DNA of 64,000 nucleotides from Streptomyces sp. IMTB 2501 (GTDB taxonomy: Bacteria; Actinomycetota; Actinomycetes; Streptomycetales; Streptomycetaceae): NCBI RefSeq assembly GCF_001953885.1, contig NZ_MQUS01000006.1, forward strand, positions 62,001 to 126,000. The letters are read 5' to 3'. The notes under the pieces are model-generated. The model searched no databases. It was not told the DNA's origin and saw only the letters and a list, made by a program, of their open reading frames with translations. The position numbers and the translations under genes are program-made. Below are positions 34,233-43,580 of this stretch, one piece after another. The first letter of the stretch is position 1, and each line of letters begins with the position of its first letter.

Positions 34233-36638
34233 TCAGCGGCGCCTGACGTCTCCCTTGCCGCAGGCCACTCCGTCCCGGTCCGGGTCGAGGCCCAGCGGGT
34301 CGTCCCCGCCGTTGACCCTCAGGGGACCGTAGTCGTTCCGCCGCAGCCAGGCGCAGCGCGCGGCGGTCGTCTTCTTCACCTGCGCCGGGAAGGCCGTCGG
34401 CACGCACACGTTGATCGAGCCGTAGTGCCGGTCGCAGCCGGACAGGGTCGGGCTGACCTGCTGGGACGTGCGCTTCTTGGCGGGCCCCGAAACCTGGCCG
34501 GTGAGGCCGTCGGCGAAGGCGTGGATGTGCGGGGAGGCGGTGGCGGCGGTCAGGGCCGCCGGGCCCGTCAGATGCACCCACTGGGCCACCGAGGGCACCC
34601 CGTTGGCGTCGACCGCGAACAGCATGTACCAGCCGGGCGGCGCCAGGTTGGGGTTGTTCGTCACGTTCAGGTCGACGTTGTTGCCGTCCACCGAGAGCGG
34701 CAGATCCACGAACCGCTGATTCGGATCGGACGAATGAGTCACCGCGGCCGGGCGGATCAGCTCCGCCTTGGCGATCGGCCGGTCGACGGTGATCCGCTGG
34801 GTGTCGCCGTACTTCCACTCCTGGTTGATCACGGAGGTGATCGTCGGGCGGGTGCCCTTGTAGAGGTACGGCGGGGTGTAGATCGACACGTTGTGGTTCC
34901 AGCTGCCGTTGCCCGGGTTGTCGCCGGTGGCCATCACCCGGCCGTCGGGCAGCAGGAACGCCGAGGAGTGGTAGCCGCGGGACTCGGGGTCGGCTGCCAC
35001 CTGCTGGAAGGCGTTGGTGGCGGGGTCGTAGAGCGAGGACTCGTACACGGGGTTGGCGCGGTTGTGCAGGGCGCCGCCGGTCTCCAGCACCTTGCCGTCG
35101 GGCAGCAGCACGGTGGAGACGTACATCTTGCCCTGGCTGCCGGTCTCCGGGACCTTGCCGTTGCCCAGGTCGACCGTGCCCTGCGGGATCGGCGGCCCGG
35201 CGACGTACGACGGGTTCGCCTGCTTGAGGTCGATCACGTCGGTGAGGCGATTGGCGTCGGGGTTGGAGTCGATGTTGCCGCCGCCGACCGTCAGCACCCG
35301 CTGGTCCTGCGCCGGAGGAAGCAGCACGGACGACGACTGGTCCCGCTGGTCCTTGTTCTGCAGGCCCGGGATCTGGGTGACCGTGTTGGCGCCGTAGTCG
35401 TAGATCGCCGAGCCGGTGCCGGGGATGTTGTTGCCGAAGACATGGCTGCCCGTGTAGAAGAGGCGGCCGTCCTGCATGAGGACCATCGCCGGGTACAGAC
35501 CCCAGAACGACCAGGTCTGGTTGACCTTCCACGTCGGCAGCCACTGCTGGTCCTTGTCGGACCAGCGCTCGGCGGTCACGGACCCGGTGGAGTCCTCGCG
35601 CAGCCCGCCGAAGGTGATGACGTCACCGTTGCCCAGCTCGGTCGCCGACGGGTACCAGTGGCCGTCGTTGAGGTCGTTGGTCCTGGTGTACGTCTCGGTC
35701 TTCGGGTCGAAGATGTACGAGTCCTTGAACCCCTCGTAGCCGTGTGTGCCGTTCGGGTCCGGATAGGACTTGTTGCCGCTCAGTACGAGCACCCGGCCGT
35801 CCTGGAGCTGGACGTGTCCCGCGCAGAACATGTCCTTCGGCGTGGGGATGACCTTGTAGGTGCCGGCGGCGGGGTCGTACACCGCGCTCGTGAACGTGCC
35901 CGCGTTGAAGGCGTCCTGGCTGTTGCCGGAGCCGGCGATCAGCAGCACCTTGCCGTTGCTGAGCACGACGGAGTGCATGGAGCGGACCGGGTTCTGTGTC
36001 GGCAGGACGGACCAGCTGCCGTTGGCGCACTGGTCGTTGGTGCCGGTGCACTGGGCCGGCGGCGTCACGTCCGGGACCTGGTCCATGGTGTAGTCGTCGG
36101 TGGTCGCCGAGCCGGTGCCGTAGACGGAGACACCCCAGGTGATGCGGTCGGTGCCGGGCGGGATCTCGGGGGTGCGGACGGTGGCCTGCGTCCAGGCCGA
36201 GGCCATGTCGAGGGTCTTGACGTCGGTCCAGTACTGCCAGCCGGCGGTGGTGTCGTGCCGGAACAGTGTGACGTTGGCGTCCGGGGTGGTGGTCTTGTAC
36301 CAGACCCCGAGGTCGTACTGCTTGCCGACGGTCACCGCCGGTGCGCAGTCGGTGGACTCGGTGAGCATCGCCTTGCGGTCGCCGTCGACCCGGCGGGTCA
36401 GCGTGACCTTCATGGCCTTCGATCCGGAGTGCGCGTCCGAGGTCGTCTCGAAGCTGAAGTCGTTGTCGCCCCAGCCCGACTTCTCCCAGCAGTACGGCAT
36501 GCCGTCCGTACCGGCGGTCTCGAAGCCCGGGTTCTTGATCAGGTTGGCGGCCTCGGCGCTCTGCGGCGCGGCCAGGAGCAGCCCGGCGGTCAGGGCGCCC
36601 ACCCCGGCCAGCGCGGTTCGTCTGCGGTACTTGCTCAA
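34233..36638 (-). CDS. Secreted radical-copper oxidase (galactose oxidase/GlxA-like) with CBM and Excalibur tail
   Basis: An 801-residue exported oxidase. The twin-Arg signal peptide (about residues 1-30) precedes a beta-sandwich carbohydrate-binding domain (about 32-190), then a seven-bladed kelch oxidase and a C-terminal immunoglobulin-like domain. The copper-radical ligands line up with galactose oxidase: Cys in Met-Phe-Cys-Ala-Gly (for the Tyr-Cys bond), Tyr in His-Trp-Tyr-Pro-Ser-Ala-Thr, Tyr-His in Gly-Tyr-His-Ser-Ser, and His in Val-Thr-His-Ser-Ser-Asp. The last 70 residues hold an Excalibur calcium-binding pattern, Asp-Pro-Asp-Arg-Asp-Gly-Val-Ala-Cys. The TTG start at 36638 has AAGGAG and overlaps the upstream stop (TTGA). 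It probably oxidises the glycan made by the three glycosyltransferases upstream, as GlxA does in Streptomyces hyphal-tip glycan assembly. The Excalibur tail and CBM are additions to classic GlxA. Confidence 0.9.
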   Translation of the reverse strand: MSKYRRRTALAGVGALTAGLLLAAPQSAEAANLIKNPGFETAGTDGMPYCWEKSGWGDNDFSFETTSDAHSGSKAMKVTLTRRVDGDRKAMLTESTDCAPAVTVGKQYDLGVWYKTTTPDANVTLFRHDTTAGWQYWTDVKTLDMASAWTQATVRTPEIPPGTDRITWGVSVYGTGSATTDDYTMDQVPDVTPPAQCTGTNDQCANGSWSVLPTQNPVRSMHSVVLSNGKVLLIAGSGNSQDAFNAGTFTSAVYDPAAGTYKVIPTPKDMFCAGHVQLQDGRVLVLSGNKSYPDPNGTHGYEGFKDSYIFDPKTETYTRTNDLNDGHWYPSATELGNGDVITFGGLREDSTGSVTAERWSDKDQQWLPTWKVNQTWSFWGLYPAMVLMQDGRLFYTGSHVFGNNIPGTGSAIYDYGANTVTQIPGLQNKDQRDQSSSVLLPPAQDQRVLTVGGGNIDSNPDANRLTDVIDLKQANPSYVAGPPIPQGTVDLGNGKVPETGSQGKMYVSTVLLPDGKVLETGGALHNRANPVYESSLYDPATNAFQQVAADPESRGYHSSAFLLPDGRVMATGDNPGNGSWNHNVSIYTPPYLYKGTRPTITSVINQEWKYGDTQRITVDRPIAKAELIRPAAVTHSSDPNQRFVDLPLSVDGNNVDLNVTNNPNLAPPGWYMLFAVDANGVPSVAQWVHLTGPAALTAATASPHIHAFADGLTGQVSGPAKKRTSQQVSPTLSGCDRHYGSINVCVPTAFPAQVKKTTAARCAWLRRNDYGPLRVNGGDDPLGLDPDRDGVACGKGDVRRR

Positions 36639-37804
36639 GCGGCTCTCCTTGCTCGGCTCCCCCGGCGGCGGGGGAGGTAGACCAGCGCTTCGGTCCCGAC
36701 GAAGCGCAGGACGAACGTCATGACCAGCGCGAGCGCGGTGGCGGGCAGGGCGCCCATGCCGAACCGGCCGACGAGCAGCGCGATCAGCGGGATGCGCAGC
36801 ACCAGGTCGGCGTTGGCCAGCAGCGCGAACCGGCCGAGCCGGTCCCACCAGCGGCGGTGTGCGCGCCGGTCGCGGAACAGCAACTGCTCGATGAGCAGGA
36901 AGTTCCAGGCGACGCCGAACTGGTTGGCGAGGATCTCGGCGGGCACGTAGTGGATGCCGAGCACGGTCAGCGCCCAGAGTCCGACGAGGTTCGGCACGAA
37001 GCCGCTGGCGCCGATCAGCCCGAAGCCGACCATGCGGGCGACGGGCGAGGCGGTGCGCAGCCCGGCCAGATGGCGCAGGAAGCGGAAGCCCTCCTGCGCG
37101 GTCGACTTGGACTCCCCCGCGAACCGGTCCTGGAAGACGAACGGCACCTCGGCGACCCGGCCCGGACGCCTTCTGACGGCCAGCTCCAGGAGGATCTTGT
37201 AGCCGAGAGGCTTCAGCGCCTCGGTGCTGAAGCCGCCGCGCCGGATGGCGAAGAAGCCGCTCATCGGGTCACTGATGCCGTGCAGCCGGCGCGGGAAGAG
37301 GGCCTTGGTGAGCCAGGTCGCGCCGCGCGAGACGGCCACCCGGTAGCCGCCGGCGAGCCCGGCCCGGCTGCCGCCCTCGATGTACCGGGAGGCGACGACG
37401 AGGCCGGCGTTCGCCCGCTCGCCGGCGGCCACCAACTCCGGTATCAGGGAGGGCGGATGCTGGCAGTCGCCGTCCATGACGACGATCCAGTCCGAGGTCG
37501 CCGCCTTCAGCCCCTCGACGACCGCCCCGCCGAGCCCGCCGGCGGGTTCCGCGCGGTGCAGTACGGCCACCGGGAACGGGCAGTCCTGGGCGGCCGCGCG
37601 GATCACCTCGGGGGTGTCGTCGGTGGAGTCGTCCACGAAGACGACCTCACAGGGCAGCCGCGCGGGCACGGACTCGGTGATCAGTCGCAGCAGCCGCCGG
37701 ATGTTCGCGGACTCGTTGAAGGTCGGGACGACGACGGTGACGGCGCCGGGTTCAGCGACCTCGACGGCGTCCAGGCCGGGTATCGGGGCGGTGTGCTCGC
37801 TCAT
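36635..37804 (-). CDS. GT2 polyprenyl-phosphate glycosyltransferase with GtrA domain
   Basis: A 389-residue fusion. The N-terminal GT2 domain (about residues 20-245) has Val-Val-Pro-Thr-Phe-Asn-Glu, Asp-Asp-Ser-Thr-Asp-Asp, and Met-Asp-Gly-Asp-Cys-Gln-His, typical of dolichol/undecaprenyl-phosphate sugar synthases. The C-terminal GtrA domain has four membrane helices (about 255-375). It charges a polyprenyl phosphate with a sugar and may flip it. It overlaps both neighbours by four bases, so the products of the four genes are made together. The donor made here would feed the GT39-like enzyme encoded just upstream. Confidence 0.92.
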   Translation of the reverse strand: MSEHTAPIPGLDAVEVAEPGAVTVVVPTFNESANIRRLLRLITESVPARLPCEVVFVDDSTDDTPEVIRAAAQDCPFPVAVLHRAEPAGGLGGAVVEGLKAATSDWIVVMDGDCQHPPSLIPELVAAGERANAGLVVASRYIEGGSRAGLAGGYRVAVSRGATWLTKALFPRRLHGISDPMSGFFAIRRGGFSTEALKPLGYKILLELAVRRRPGRVAEVPFVFQDRFAGESKSTAQEGFRFLRHLAGLRTASPVARMVGFGLIGASGFVPNLVGLWALTVLGIHYVPAEILANQFGVAWNFLLIEQLLFRDRRAHRRWWDRLGRFALLANADLVLRIPLIALLVGRFGMGALPATALALVMTFVLRFVGTEALVYLPRRRGSRARRAA

Positions 37805-39447
37805 CGGGCGCCACCCGCTGCCTGGATGCGGCGGATCTCGATGCGGTCGGGGCCGCTGCCGAAGGTGGCGACCGGCGTGGAGTGCTGGATGGCGGCCCTG
37901 ACGCCCGGCAGGTCCTTGGCGTCACGGCGGACGGTCGGCGAGGCGACGACGTAGTCGAGGTCCCGGTAGCCGTGCGGCAGGGTCTTGGTGACCGCCGGGT
38001 CGAGGTCGGCCTTGTAGAACCAGATGGCGCCGAGCCCGGGCCGGTATCCGGCGTGCACGAGGTCCAGCCAGAGGGCGTCGTCGACGAGGACGCGGGTTTC
38101 CTTCGGGTCCGCCACCCGGGTGCTGAGCCAGTGGGAGGCCTGTCGGTAGGGCTTGTTGGCGTCGGCGGTGACGGCGGTGCGGTCGCCGTCGTACCAGTGC
38201 GGTACGACATAGCCGCCGGCGGCGAGCGCGAGCACGGCGGCGAGCGCGTACCGGCCCCCGGTGACGTACCGGTTCTCGCTCTCGGCGCGCCATCTGCGGA
38301 TGACCGCGTGTGCGACGGACGCGGCGCCGCCCGCCAGGACCAGGCCGAGGAAGGGCAGCGCGCCGATGACGTACATGGCGGGCAGATAGCCGCCCGGACG
38401 CAGGGCGACGGCGGCCAGGACGGCGACCGTCAGCGCCGGACCGGCGAGGGCGCGGGCGGTGACCGACCAGCGCCAGGTGAGCAGCAGGAGCAGGGCTCCG
38501 GCGAGGCCGCCGAGGGGCAGGACGCGGTCGTAGTACAGCCAGGAGTGCAGGACGCCGTACGAGCCGGAGCCCTGGTCGAGGATGAATCCCGAACCCGGCC
38601 TGGACATCTGGTACTTGATGCCGTCCCACAGCGAGACATGCCCGGCGCCCGGGAACAGCTCGCCCTTCAGCAGGGCGAACAGCGGGTAGGAGAAGCCGAT
38701 CAGGGCGCAGGCGGTGACGGCTCCGGTGAGGGCGAACTTGCGGGTGTCGCGGTGGCTGTGCCGCCACATGGTGACGAACAGGGCGGGCAGGACGACGAGC
38801 ATCGTCTCCTTGGTGAGTACGCCCGCGGCGGCGGCGAGGCCCGCGCCGAAGTGGTGCCAGAGGTGGCGGCTGGGCGAGGCCGCGAGGCAGAACGCCAGCA
38901 GCAGCCACATCACGGCGATGTTGTCGAGGAAGATCTCCCGGCTGAGCACGACCGCGAGCGGGGAGAGCCCGAACAGGGCCATGCCGAGTCCGGCGGCCCA
39001 GCGGGGCAGCGAGAGCCGGCGCCCGAGGACATAGACGAGGACCGCGCTGACCCCGCTGACCAGCAGCATCACGATCCGCATGGTGCCGACGGTCATCGAG
39101 CCGGGGCTGATCGCCGAGGGGATCCAGCCGGCCAGGGCTATCTGGATCCAGCCGAGCGGCGGGTGGTCGTACCAGTAGGTGTAGTGGGCGAGGCCCCGGC
39201 CCTGCTGGACGGCCCAGGCCTGGGCGAGGTAGGTGCCCTCGTCGTCGCTGAGGGTCGGGTAGTCGGCGATGTTCCAGCCCTGGACGACGAGGATCGCGGT
39301 GAGCAGAGCGCCGCAGAGCAGCAGGTCGGGGCGGGAGGCGCGGAGTCGTACCGGAGGCCGCGTTCGACCGGTCGAACGGGTCGTGGGCGCAGCCTGGCGC
39401 TGCGCGGGGACCGAGGCTGCGGTCACCGCGGGAAGAGTGGAGGTCAC
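37801..39447 (-). CDS. GT39/ArnT-like membrane glycosyltransferase
   Basis: A 548-residue polytopic enzyme of the GT-C fold (PMT/ArnT-like). After a disordered basic N-terminus and first membrane helix comes the acidic active loop Ser-Asp-Asp-Glu-Gly-Thr-Tyr (about residue 65), followed by Asp-His-Pro-Pro-Leu-Gly-Trp (about 92), then about ten further helices and a soluble C-terminal domain. Such enzymes use polyprenyl-phosphate sugars outside the membrane. The GTG at 39447 overlaps the upstream stop by four bases. The partner enzyme encoded next makes the lipid-linked sugar. Confidence 0.9.
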   Translation of the reverse strand: MTSTLPAVTAASVPAQRQAAPTTRSTGRTRPPVRLRASRPDLLLCGALLTAILVVQGWNIADYPTLSDDEGTYLAQAWAVQQGRGLAHYTYWYDHPPLGWIQIALAGWIPSAISPGSMTVGTMRIVMLLVSGVSAVLVYVLGRRLSLPRWAAGLGMALFGLSPLAVVLSREIFLDNIAVMWLLLAFCLAASPSRHLWHHFGAGLAAAAGVLTKETMLVVLPALFVTMWRHSHRDTRKFALTGAVTACALIGFSYPLFALLKGELFPGAGHVSLWDGIKYQMSRPGSGFILDQGSGSYGVLHSWLYYDRVLPLGGLAGALLLLLTWRWSVTARALAGPALTVAVLAAVALRPGGYLPAMYVIGALPFLGLVLAGGAASVAHAVIRRWRAESENRYVTGGRYALAAVLALAAGGYVVPHWYDGDRTAVTADANKPYRQASHWLSTRVADPKETRVLVDDALWLDLVHAGYRPGLGAIWFYKADLDPAVTKTLPHGYRDLDYVVASPTVRRDAKDLPGVRAAIQHSTPVATFGSGPDRIEIRRIQAAGGAR

Positions 39448-40712
39448 GCAGGAAGGTCCTCTCGGAGGGACTCGGCCGCGGTGAGGTGCGCGCCGACGTG
39501 CGAGGTCAACTCCCAGTCGTTCCGGCCGCGTTGCTCGCGCCACACGGCGCGGATCGCGGCACCGGCGAGGAGGACCTGGTAGAAGGGCCCGCCCACGATG
39601 AGCTTCACGTAGTGGACGAAGCGGACCCTGAGGCCGTACTGAACGCCGAAGTCGTGCAGTCCGACCACCTCGAAGACGAAGGTGACGACGGCGGTGACCA
39701 GGGGCAGGAAGGTGAGGAAGGCGATGCCGACGGGGACGTCGAGGAAGAGCGCGACGGCCGCGTTGAGCGGGATGATGACGCCGGAGAAGGCCTGCATGAA
39801 CGGGGTCATCAGGGTGTACCGGGCGAGCAACCGCTGTCCGAATCCCGGGAGTTGCTTCCAGTCCTTCTTCCGGTACACCTGCAGGAAGCCCTGGTTCCAG
39901 CGGGTGCGCTGCTTGAGCAGCGACATCAGCGAGCCCGGGGTCTCCTCGCGGGTGACCATGTCGGAGTCGTAGGCGACGACGACCTTCTTGCCGACGGACG
40001 AGAGCCGGACACCCAGGTCGCAGTCCTCCGCGAGGCAGTTGGGGTCCCAGCCGTCCGCCTGCCTGAGGACGTCGGTCCGTACGAAGACGGTGTTGCCGCC
40101 GAGCGGGATGAACCCCTTCTGTGCGTGCAGGTGCAGCCGGGAGCGGAACCAGAAGAAGTACTCCAGGCAGTTGCGCAGGCTGTACCAGCTGGAGTGGAAG
40201 TTGATGAGCTGGACGCCGCCCTGGACGACATCCGCCCGGGTCGTCCGGAAGGCGTGGTCGACGTGGGCGAGCAGCTCCGGATGGACCTGGTCCTCGGCGT
40301 CGAAGACCCCGACGACGTCGCCGCGGCAGTGCGGCAGCGCCGTGTTCATGGCCTTGGGCTTGTTCTTCTTCTCGTGGGTGTCGACGACGACCCGGACGCG
40401 CGGGTCACGGGCGGCGGCCCTCTCGGCCACCTCCGTGGTCTCGGGGTCGTCGTGCCCGACGATCACGATGATCTCGAAGTCGGTGTGTGTGGACTCCAGC
40501 AGCCGCTGGATGGTGTGGTCGAGCACGGCTTGCTCGTGCCGGGCCGGCAGGAGCAGCGAGAAGGACAGCTGCTCGGCCCCGTCCGGCCTGCCGAACCGGG
40601 TGGAGGCCAGCACCTCGGGCGTGCGCCACGCGTGCATCTGCCACCACAGGGTGAAGGCCGCCATCCAGAACAAGGCCAGTGAGACGGCAGCGATGAAGAC
40701 AGACGTCAGCAA
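39444..40712 (-). CDS. Processive family 2 glycosyltransferase (CslA/hyaluronan-synthase-like)
   Basis: A 422-residue membrane glycosyltransferase. One N-terminal helix is followed by a GT-A domain (about 45-290) with the Asp motifs (Asp-Ala-Glu-Asp near 140, Glu-Asp-Cys-Asp-Leu near 230) and the processive Gln-Arg-Thr-Arg-Trp motif near 268, then three to four C-terminal helices. These polymerise and export a linear polysaccharide. First gene of the four-gene operon; its promoter must lie in the 217-base gap at 40713-40929, where no clear hexamers stand out. The polymer would be the substrate for the copper oxidase encoded at the end of the operon. Confidence 0.92.
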   Translation of the reverse strand: MLTSVFIAAVSLALFWMAAFTLWWQMHAWRTPEVLASTRFGRPDGAEQLSFSLLLPARHEQAVLDHTIQRLLESTHTDFEIIVIVGHDDPETTEVAERAAARDPRVRVVVDTHEKKNKPKAMNTALPHCRGDVVGVFDAEDQVHPELLAHVDHAFRTTRADVVQGGVQLINFHSSWYSLRNCLEYFFWFRSRLHLHAQKGFIPLGGNTVFVRTDVLRQADGWDPNCLAEDCDLGVRLSSVGKKVVVAYDSDMVTREETPGSLMSLLKQRTRWNQGFLQVYRKKDWKQLPGFGQRLLARYTLMTPFMQAFSGVIIPLNAAVALFLDVPVGIAFLTFLPLVTAVVTFVFEVVGLHDFGVQYGLRVRFVHYVKLIVGGPFYQVLLAGAAIRAVWREQRGRNDWELTSHVGAHLTAAESLREDLPA

Positions 40713-40929
40713 AAAGATCCCCCCAGATCCCCTGATATCCCCCAGCGCACGCGACGGTGGGTCACATTCGCCGCATCGCTGTGGAGAGCGTAGGGGGGTT
40801 TTGTGAAGCGTGGGAGCTCTTCCGATAAATAGCTTGTTTCGGAACGGTGGTACGGGAAGCGGTATCTATCCGAACACCCGCTCACTTTCGGACAGTTCGC
40901 CCCTACCCCGCTCCCTGCGTCTACGCAGC

Positions 40930-42831
40930 TCAGCGGTCGTTGAGCAGCGCCCGCAGCCGTTCCGGGTCGGTCGTCGGCGCGTCACAGGTGAAATTGCGGC
41001 AGACGTAAACCGCAGGTTGACCGCCCACGAGCGGGCGGCCGGCGACGAGCGGGAATTCATCACTCTCCGCAGCACCCATGGCCACGACTGCGCCCGGGGC
41101 GGTGCCCAGAAGTGCCGTACGGTGCAGGGCCGTTGTCTTCTCGTCCGCGAGGTCGGGTCCGACGACGGCGATCTCCTTCGGCCCGTCGAGAAGGGCCTCG
41201 GCGACGGCCAGCCCCCAGCCGATGAACCGGGGCACGCGCGGCCCGAGGGCCTTCACCACGCCCAACGCCCGCTCGGCGGCTGTCCGATGAGGCTCGGAAC
41301 CGGTGTGCGCGGCATAGCTCAGCAGGGCGCCGGCCGCGGCGGTCCAGCCGGAGGGGGTGGCGTTGTCGGTGGGGTCCTGCGGCCGGCGGATGAGCTGTTC
41401 GGCGTCGGCGGCGGTGTCGTAGAGGGCGCCGGTCCCGGGGTCCGTGAAGCGGGCGAGCACATGGTCGAGGAGCAGCCCCGCGAAGTCCAGCCAGACGCCC
41501 TCCCCCGTCACCGAGGCGAGCGCCAGGAAGCCCTCGGCGACGTCGGCGTAGTCCTCCAGGACACCGGCGTTGGGGCCGACCCGGCCGTCCTTGCTGGTGC
41601 GGGCGAGCCGGGCGTGTTCGTCGAGGTGCACACGGACGAGGAGGTCGGCGGCGCCGAGTGCGGCCTCGATCAGATCGGGCCGGTCGAAGTAGGCGCCGGT
41701 CTCGGCGAGCGCGGCGACGGCGAGGCCGTTCCAGGCGGCGACGACCTTGTCGTCCCGGCCGGGTGCGGGGCGCTGGCGCCGTTCGCGCAGCAGCCGCTGC
41801 TGGACGGAGGCGATCTTCTCGGCGTCGAAAAGTGTTTCCTGCTGGGGCAGTTGGAGGACGGACTGGCCGTGCTCGAAGGTGCCCTCGTCGGTCACGCCGT
41901 AGTACTGGGCGGCGAGGTCACCGTCCGCGTCGCCGAGGACGGCGCGCAGCCGCTCGGGCGTCCACACGTAGTACGCGCCCTCGACATGCCGCCCGCTCCC
42001 GTCGTCGCTGTCGGCATCGAGGGCCGAGGCGAACCCGCCTTCGTCCGTGCGGAGTTCGCCGACGAGGAAGTCGGCGGTCTCCAGGGCCACGCGCCGGGCG
42101 AGATCCGATCCGGTGGCCCGCCAGAGGTGAGCGTAGACCCGGCACAGCAGCGCGTTGTCGTACAGCATCTTCTCGAAGTGCGGCACGATCCAGTCACGGT
42201 CGACGGAGTACCGGGCGAAGCCGCCACCCAGCTGGTCGTAGATCCCGCCCCGGGCCATGCGCTCGCAGGTGTCCTGGGCCATCTGCAGCGCACCCTCGGC
42301 GCCGGTCCGCGCGTGGTGCCGCAGCAGGAACTCCAGCACCATGGACGGCGGGAACTTCGGCGCCCCGCCGAATCCGCCGCGCTGCGGGTCGTACTCGCGG
42401 GTCAGTCCGAGCAGGGCCTGCGCGAGTTCCTGCTCGCCGGGCGGCTGCGCGGCCTGGTGGCTGATCTCCCGCTGGGCGAGGTCGCGGACGATCTTCCCGG
42501 CGACCTCGGAGACCTCGTCACGCCGGGTGTCCCAGGCCTGCCGCACGCCCTCCAGGACCTGCCGGAAGGAGGGCATGCCGTGCCGGGGCGCGGGCGGGAA
42601 ATAGGTCCCGAAGTAGAAGGGCTCGGCGTCCGGGGTGAGGAAGACGGTCATCGGCCAGCCGCCCTGACCTGTGGCGGCCTGTACGGCCTCCATGTACACG
42701 GCGTCGACGTCCGGCCGCTCCTCCCGGTCGACCTTGACGCTGACGAAGTGTTCGTTCAGATAGTCGGCGGTGGCCCGGTCCTCGAAGGACTCGTGCGCCA
42801 TGACATGACACCAGTGGATCACCGGAAGCAT
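40930..42831 (-). CDS. Thioredoxin-domain protein (DUF255/YyaL), C-terminal part of split gene
   Basis: A 633-residue frame carrying most of a DUF255/YyaL (SSP411-type) protein: the rest of the thioredoxin-like domain ([10 protein letters not shown] at residues 7-16), then an N-acylglucosamine-epimerase-like alpha/alpha barrel with Gly-Gly-Phe-Gly-Gly-Ala-Pro-Lys-Phe (about 150) and His-Phe-Glu-Lys-Met-Leu-Tyr-Asp-Asn (about 217). Normal family members start about 50 residues earlier. Those residues are present just upstream, in a different frame (42819-42983), because a 20-bp insertion breaks the gene inside the Cys-X-X-Cys motif. The ATG at 42831 exists only in the inserted bases. If translated, by overlap with the short upstream frame, the product lacks the first redox Cys. 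Probably a pseudogene or a sequencing-level break. Confidence 0.88.
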   Translation of the reverse strand: MLPVIHWCHVMAHESFEDRATADYLNEHFVSVKVDREERPDVDAVYMEAVQAATGQGGWPMTVFLTPDAEPFYFGTYFPPAPRHGMPSFRQVLEGVRQAWDTRRDEVSEVAGKIVRDLAQREISHQAAQPPGEQELAQALLGLTREYDPQRGGFGGAPKFPPSMVLEFLLRHHARTGAEGALQMAQDTCERMARGGIYDQLGGGFARYSVDRDWIVPHFEKMLYDNALLCRVYAHLWRATGSDLARRVALETADFLVGELRTDEGGFASALDADSDDGSGRHVEGAYYVWTPERLRAVLGDADGDLAAQYYGVTDEGTFEHGQSVLQLPQQETLFDAEKIASVQQRLLRERRQRPAPGRDDKVVAAWNGLAVAALAETGAYFDRPDLIEAALGAADLLVRVHLDEHARLARTSKDGRVGPNAGVLEDYADVAEGFLALASVTGEGVWLDFAGLLLDHVLARFTDPGTGALYDTAADAEQLIRRPQDPTDNATPSGWTAAAGALLSYAAHTGSEPHRTAAERALGVVKALGPRVPRFIGWGLAVAEALLDGPKEIAVVGPDLADEKTTALHRTALLGTAPGAVVAMGAAESDEFPLVAGRPLVGGQPAVYVCRNFTCDAPTTDPERLRALLNDR

Positions 42832-42837
42832 AAGTGG
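42814..42837 (-). other. 20-bp insertion with 4-bp direct repeat in the DUF255 gene
   Basis: GTGG at 42814-42817 and again at 42834-42837 flank the 16 bases ATCACCGGAAGCATAA. Removing one GTGG plus the 16 bases restores Ser-Cys-His-Trp-Cys-His-Val-Met exactly. The flanking repeat looks like a target-site duplication or slippage scar. Confidence 0.85.
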
Positions 42838-42983
42838 CAGGACGCATAGCCCACGCTCAAGAGAATGGGCACGTCCCGCCGCTTAGCTTCCGTCATCGCC
42901 TCCTCTCCCCATGGCCACCAATCCACCGGATTGGAGGCGTGCTGGAGCAGATAGGGCGATTGGGAGTCAGCCAATCGATTCAT
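42819..42983 (-). pseudogene. N-terminal fragment of the split DUF255 gene
   Basis: A 54-codon frame, too short to appear in ordinary ORF lists. Its sequence begins Met-Asn-Arg-Leu-Ala and contains Ser-Pro-Tyr-Leu-Leu-Gln-His, Asn-Pro-Val-Asp-Trp-Trp and [10 protein letters not shown]. This is exactly the expected start of a DUF255/YyaL protein. After Cys-His the frame enters the insertion and stops at the TGA at 42821. It overlaps the start of the larger fragment by 13 bases. GC is lower and the codons are less typical than in the rest of the gene. Confidence 0.88.
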
Positions 42984-43099
42984 ACCGGCATCGTCGCACG
43001 ACCGGTACCGTCCGGCCCACCATGCGAGGCCGTCGGTCGGGCATCGGCTGCGTGTCCGGCCTCAGGCAGCCGGTGTGACGCCGGGGGCGGTCCGACGAC

Positions 43100-43461
43100 G
43101 GCGTACCCCTGTTCGCGGGCCGCCCGGAAGCCTCGCGGAAGGCGCGCGAAGTACTCGGTGATCGGCGTTCTCAGGCGGACGGCGAGGAACCGCAGGGCGC
43201 GTCTGCGCCCCTCGGCCGCGTTGAGCGGACGGACGCGCCCGTCGCGTCCTGCCCTGGCGGTCGACTGCGCCTCGCTTGCGCTTGAACGTCTGCGCAGGCC
43301 GGCGACGGTCGCGGGCGAGACCCCCGTACTCCCCGCGATCCGCCGGTCCGGCCACTGCGACGGGTGACGATGATGCGCTCGGCCGCCGCGGTCCGGTCGG
43401 CCTGCGACAACGGCGGTCCGTGCTGGGAGCTCAGCCGGACGGACAGGACGAACGCATCCTC
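43100..43461 (-). pseudogene. Decayed StrR/NovG-type ParB-domain regulator
   Basis: Several frames together spell the central and C-terminal part of a StrR-like regulator of antibiotic clusters. Frame one (from about 43461) reads Glu-Asp-Ala-Phe-Val-Leu-Ser-Val, Pro-Leu-Ser-Gln-Ala-Asp-Arg and Ala-Ala-Ala-Glu-Arg-Ile-Ile. After a shift near 43365, frame two reads Trp-Pro-Asp-Arg-Arg-Ile-Ala-Gly-Ser-Thr-Gly-Val-Ser, then Arg-Ala-Gly-Arg-Asp-Gly-Arg-Val-Arg-Pro-Leu-Asn-Ala-Ala-Glu-Gly, the family signature. A third frame near 43140 resembles the last helix-turn-helix (Arg-Glu-Ala-Ser-Gly). An in-frame TGA lies upstream. The N-terminal ParB half is missing. A 190-codon frame over the region (to 43552) is not an intact gene. 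Confidence 0.78.
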
Positions 43462-43580
43462 CCGTCAGGACGCGCTGCACCACCGGTTGACACGTCGGGC
43501 ACGGGCGGTTCCTCCCTGCGGTCGGCATACGGTGGATCTCACTGCACCACACCGGTGACGCCGCATGAAGTGATCAAGGG

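Noticed and set aside
34233..36848. A longer 871-residue start for the copper oxidase
   Set aside because: The added part overlaps the glycosyltransferase gene; the TTG at 36638 has a good ribosome site and begins at the signal peptide.
42980..43552. A 190-codon minus-strand frame as an intact regulator gene
   Set aside because: Only its middle matches a StrR-type regulator; flanking parts match in other frames or not at all, so it is treated as a pseudogene.
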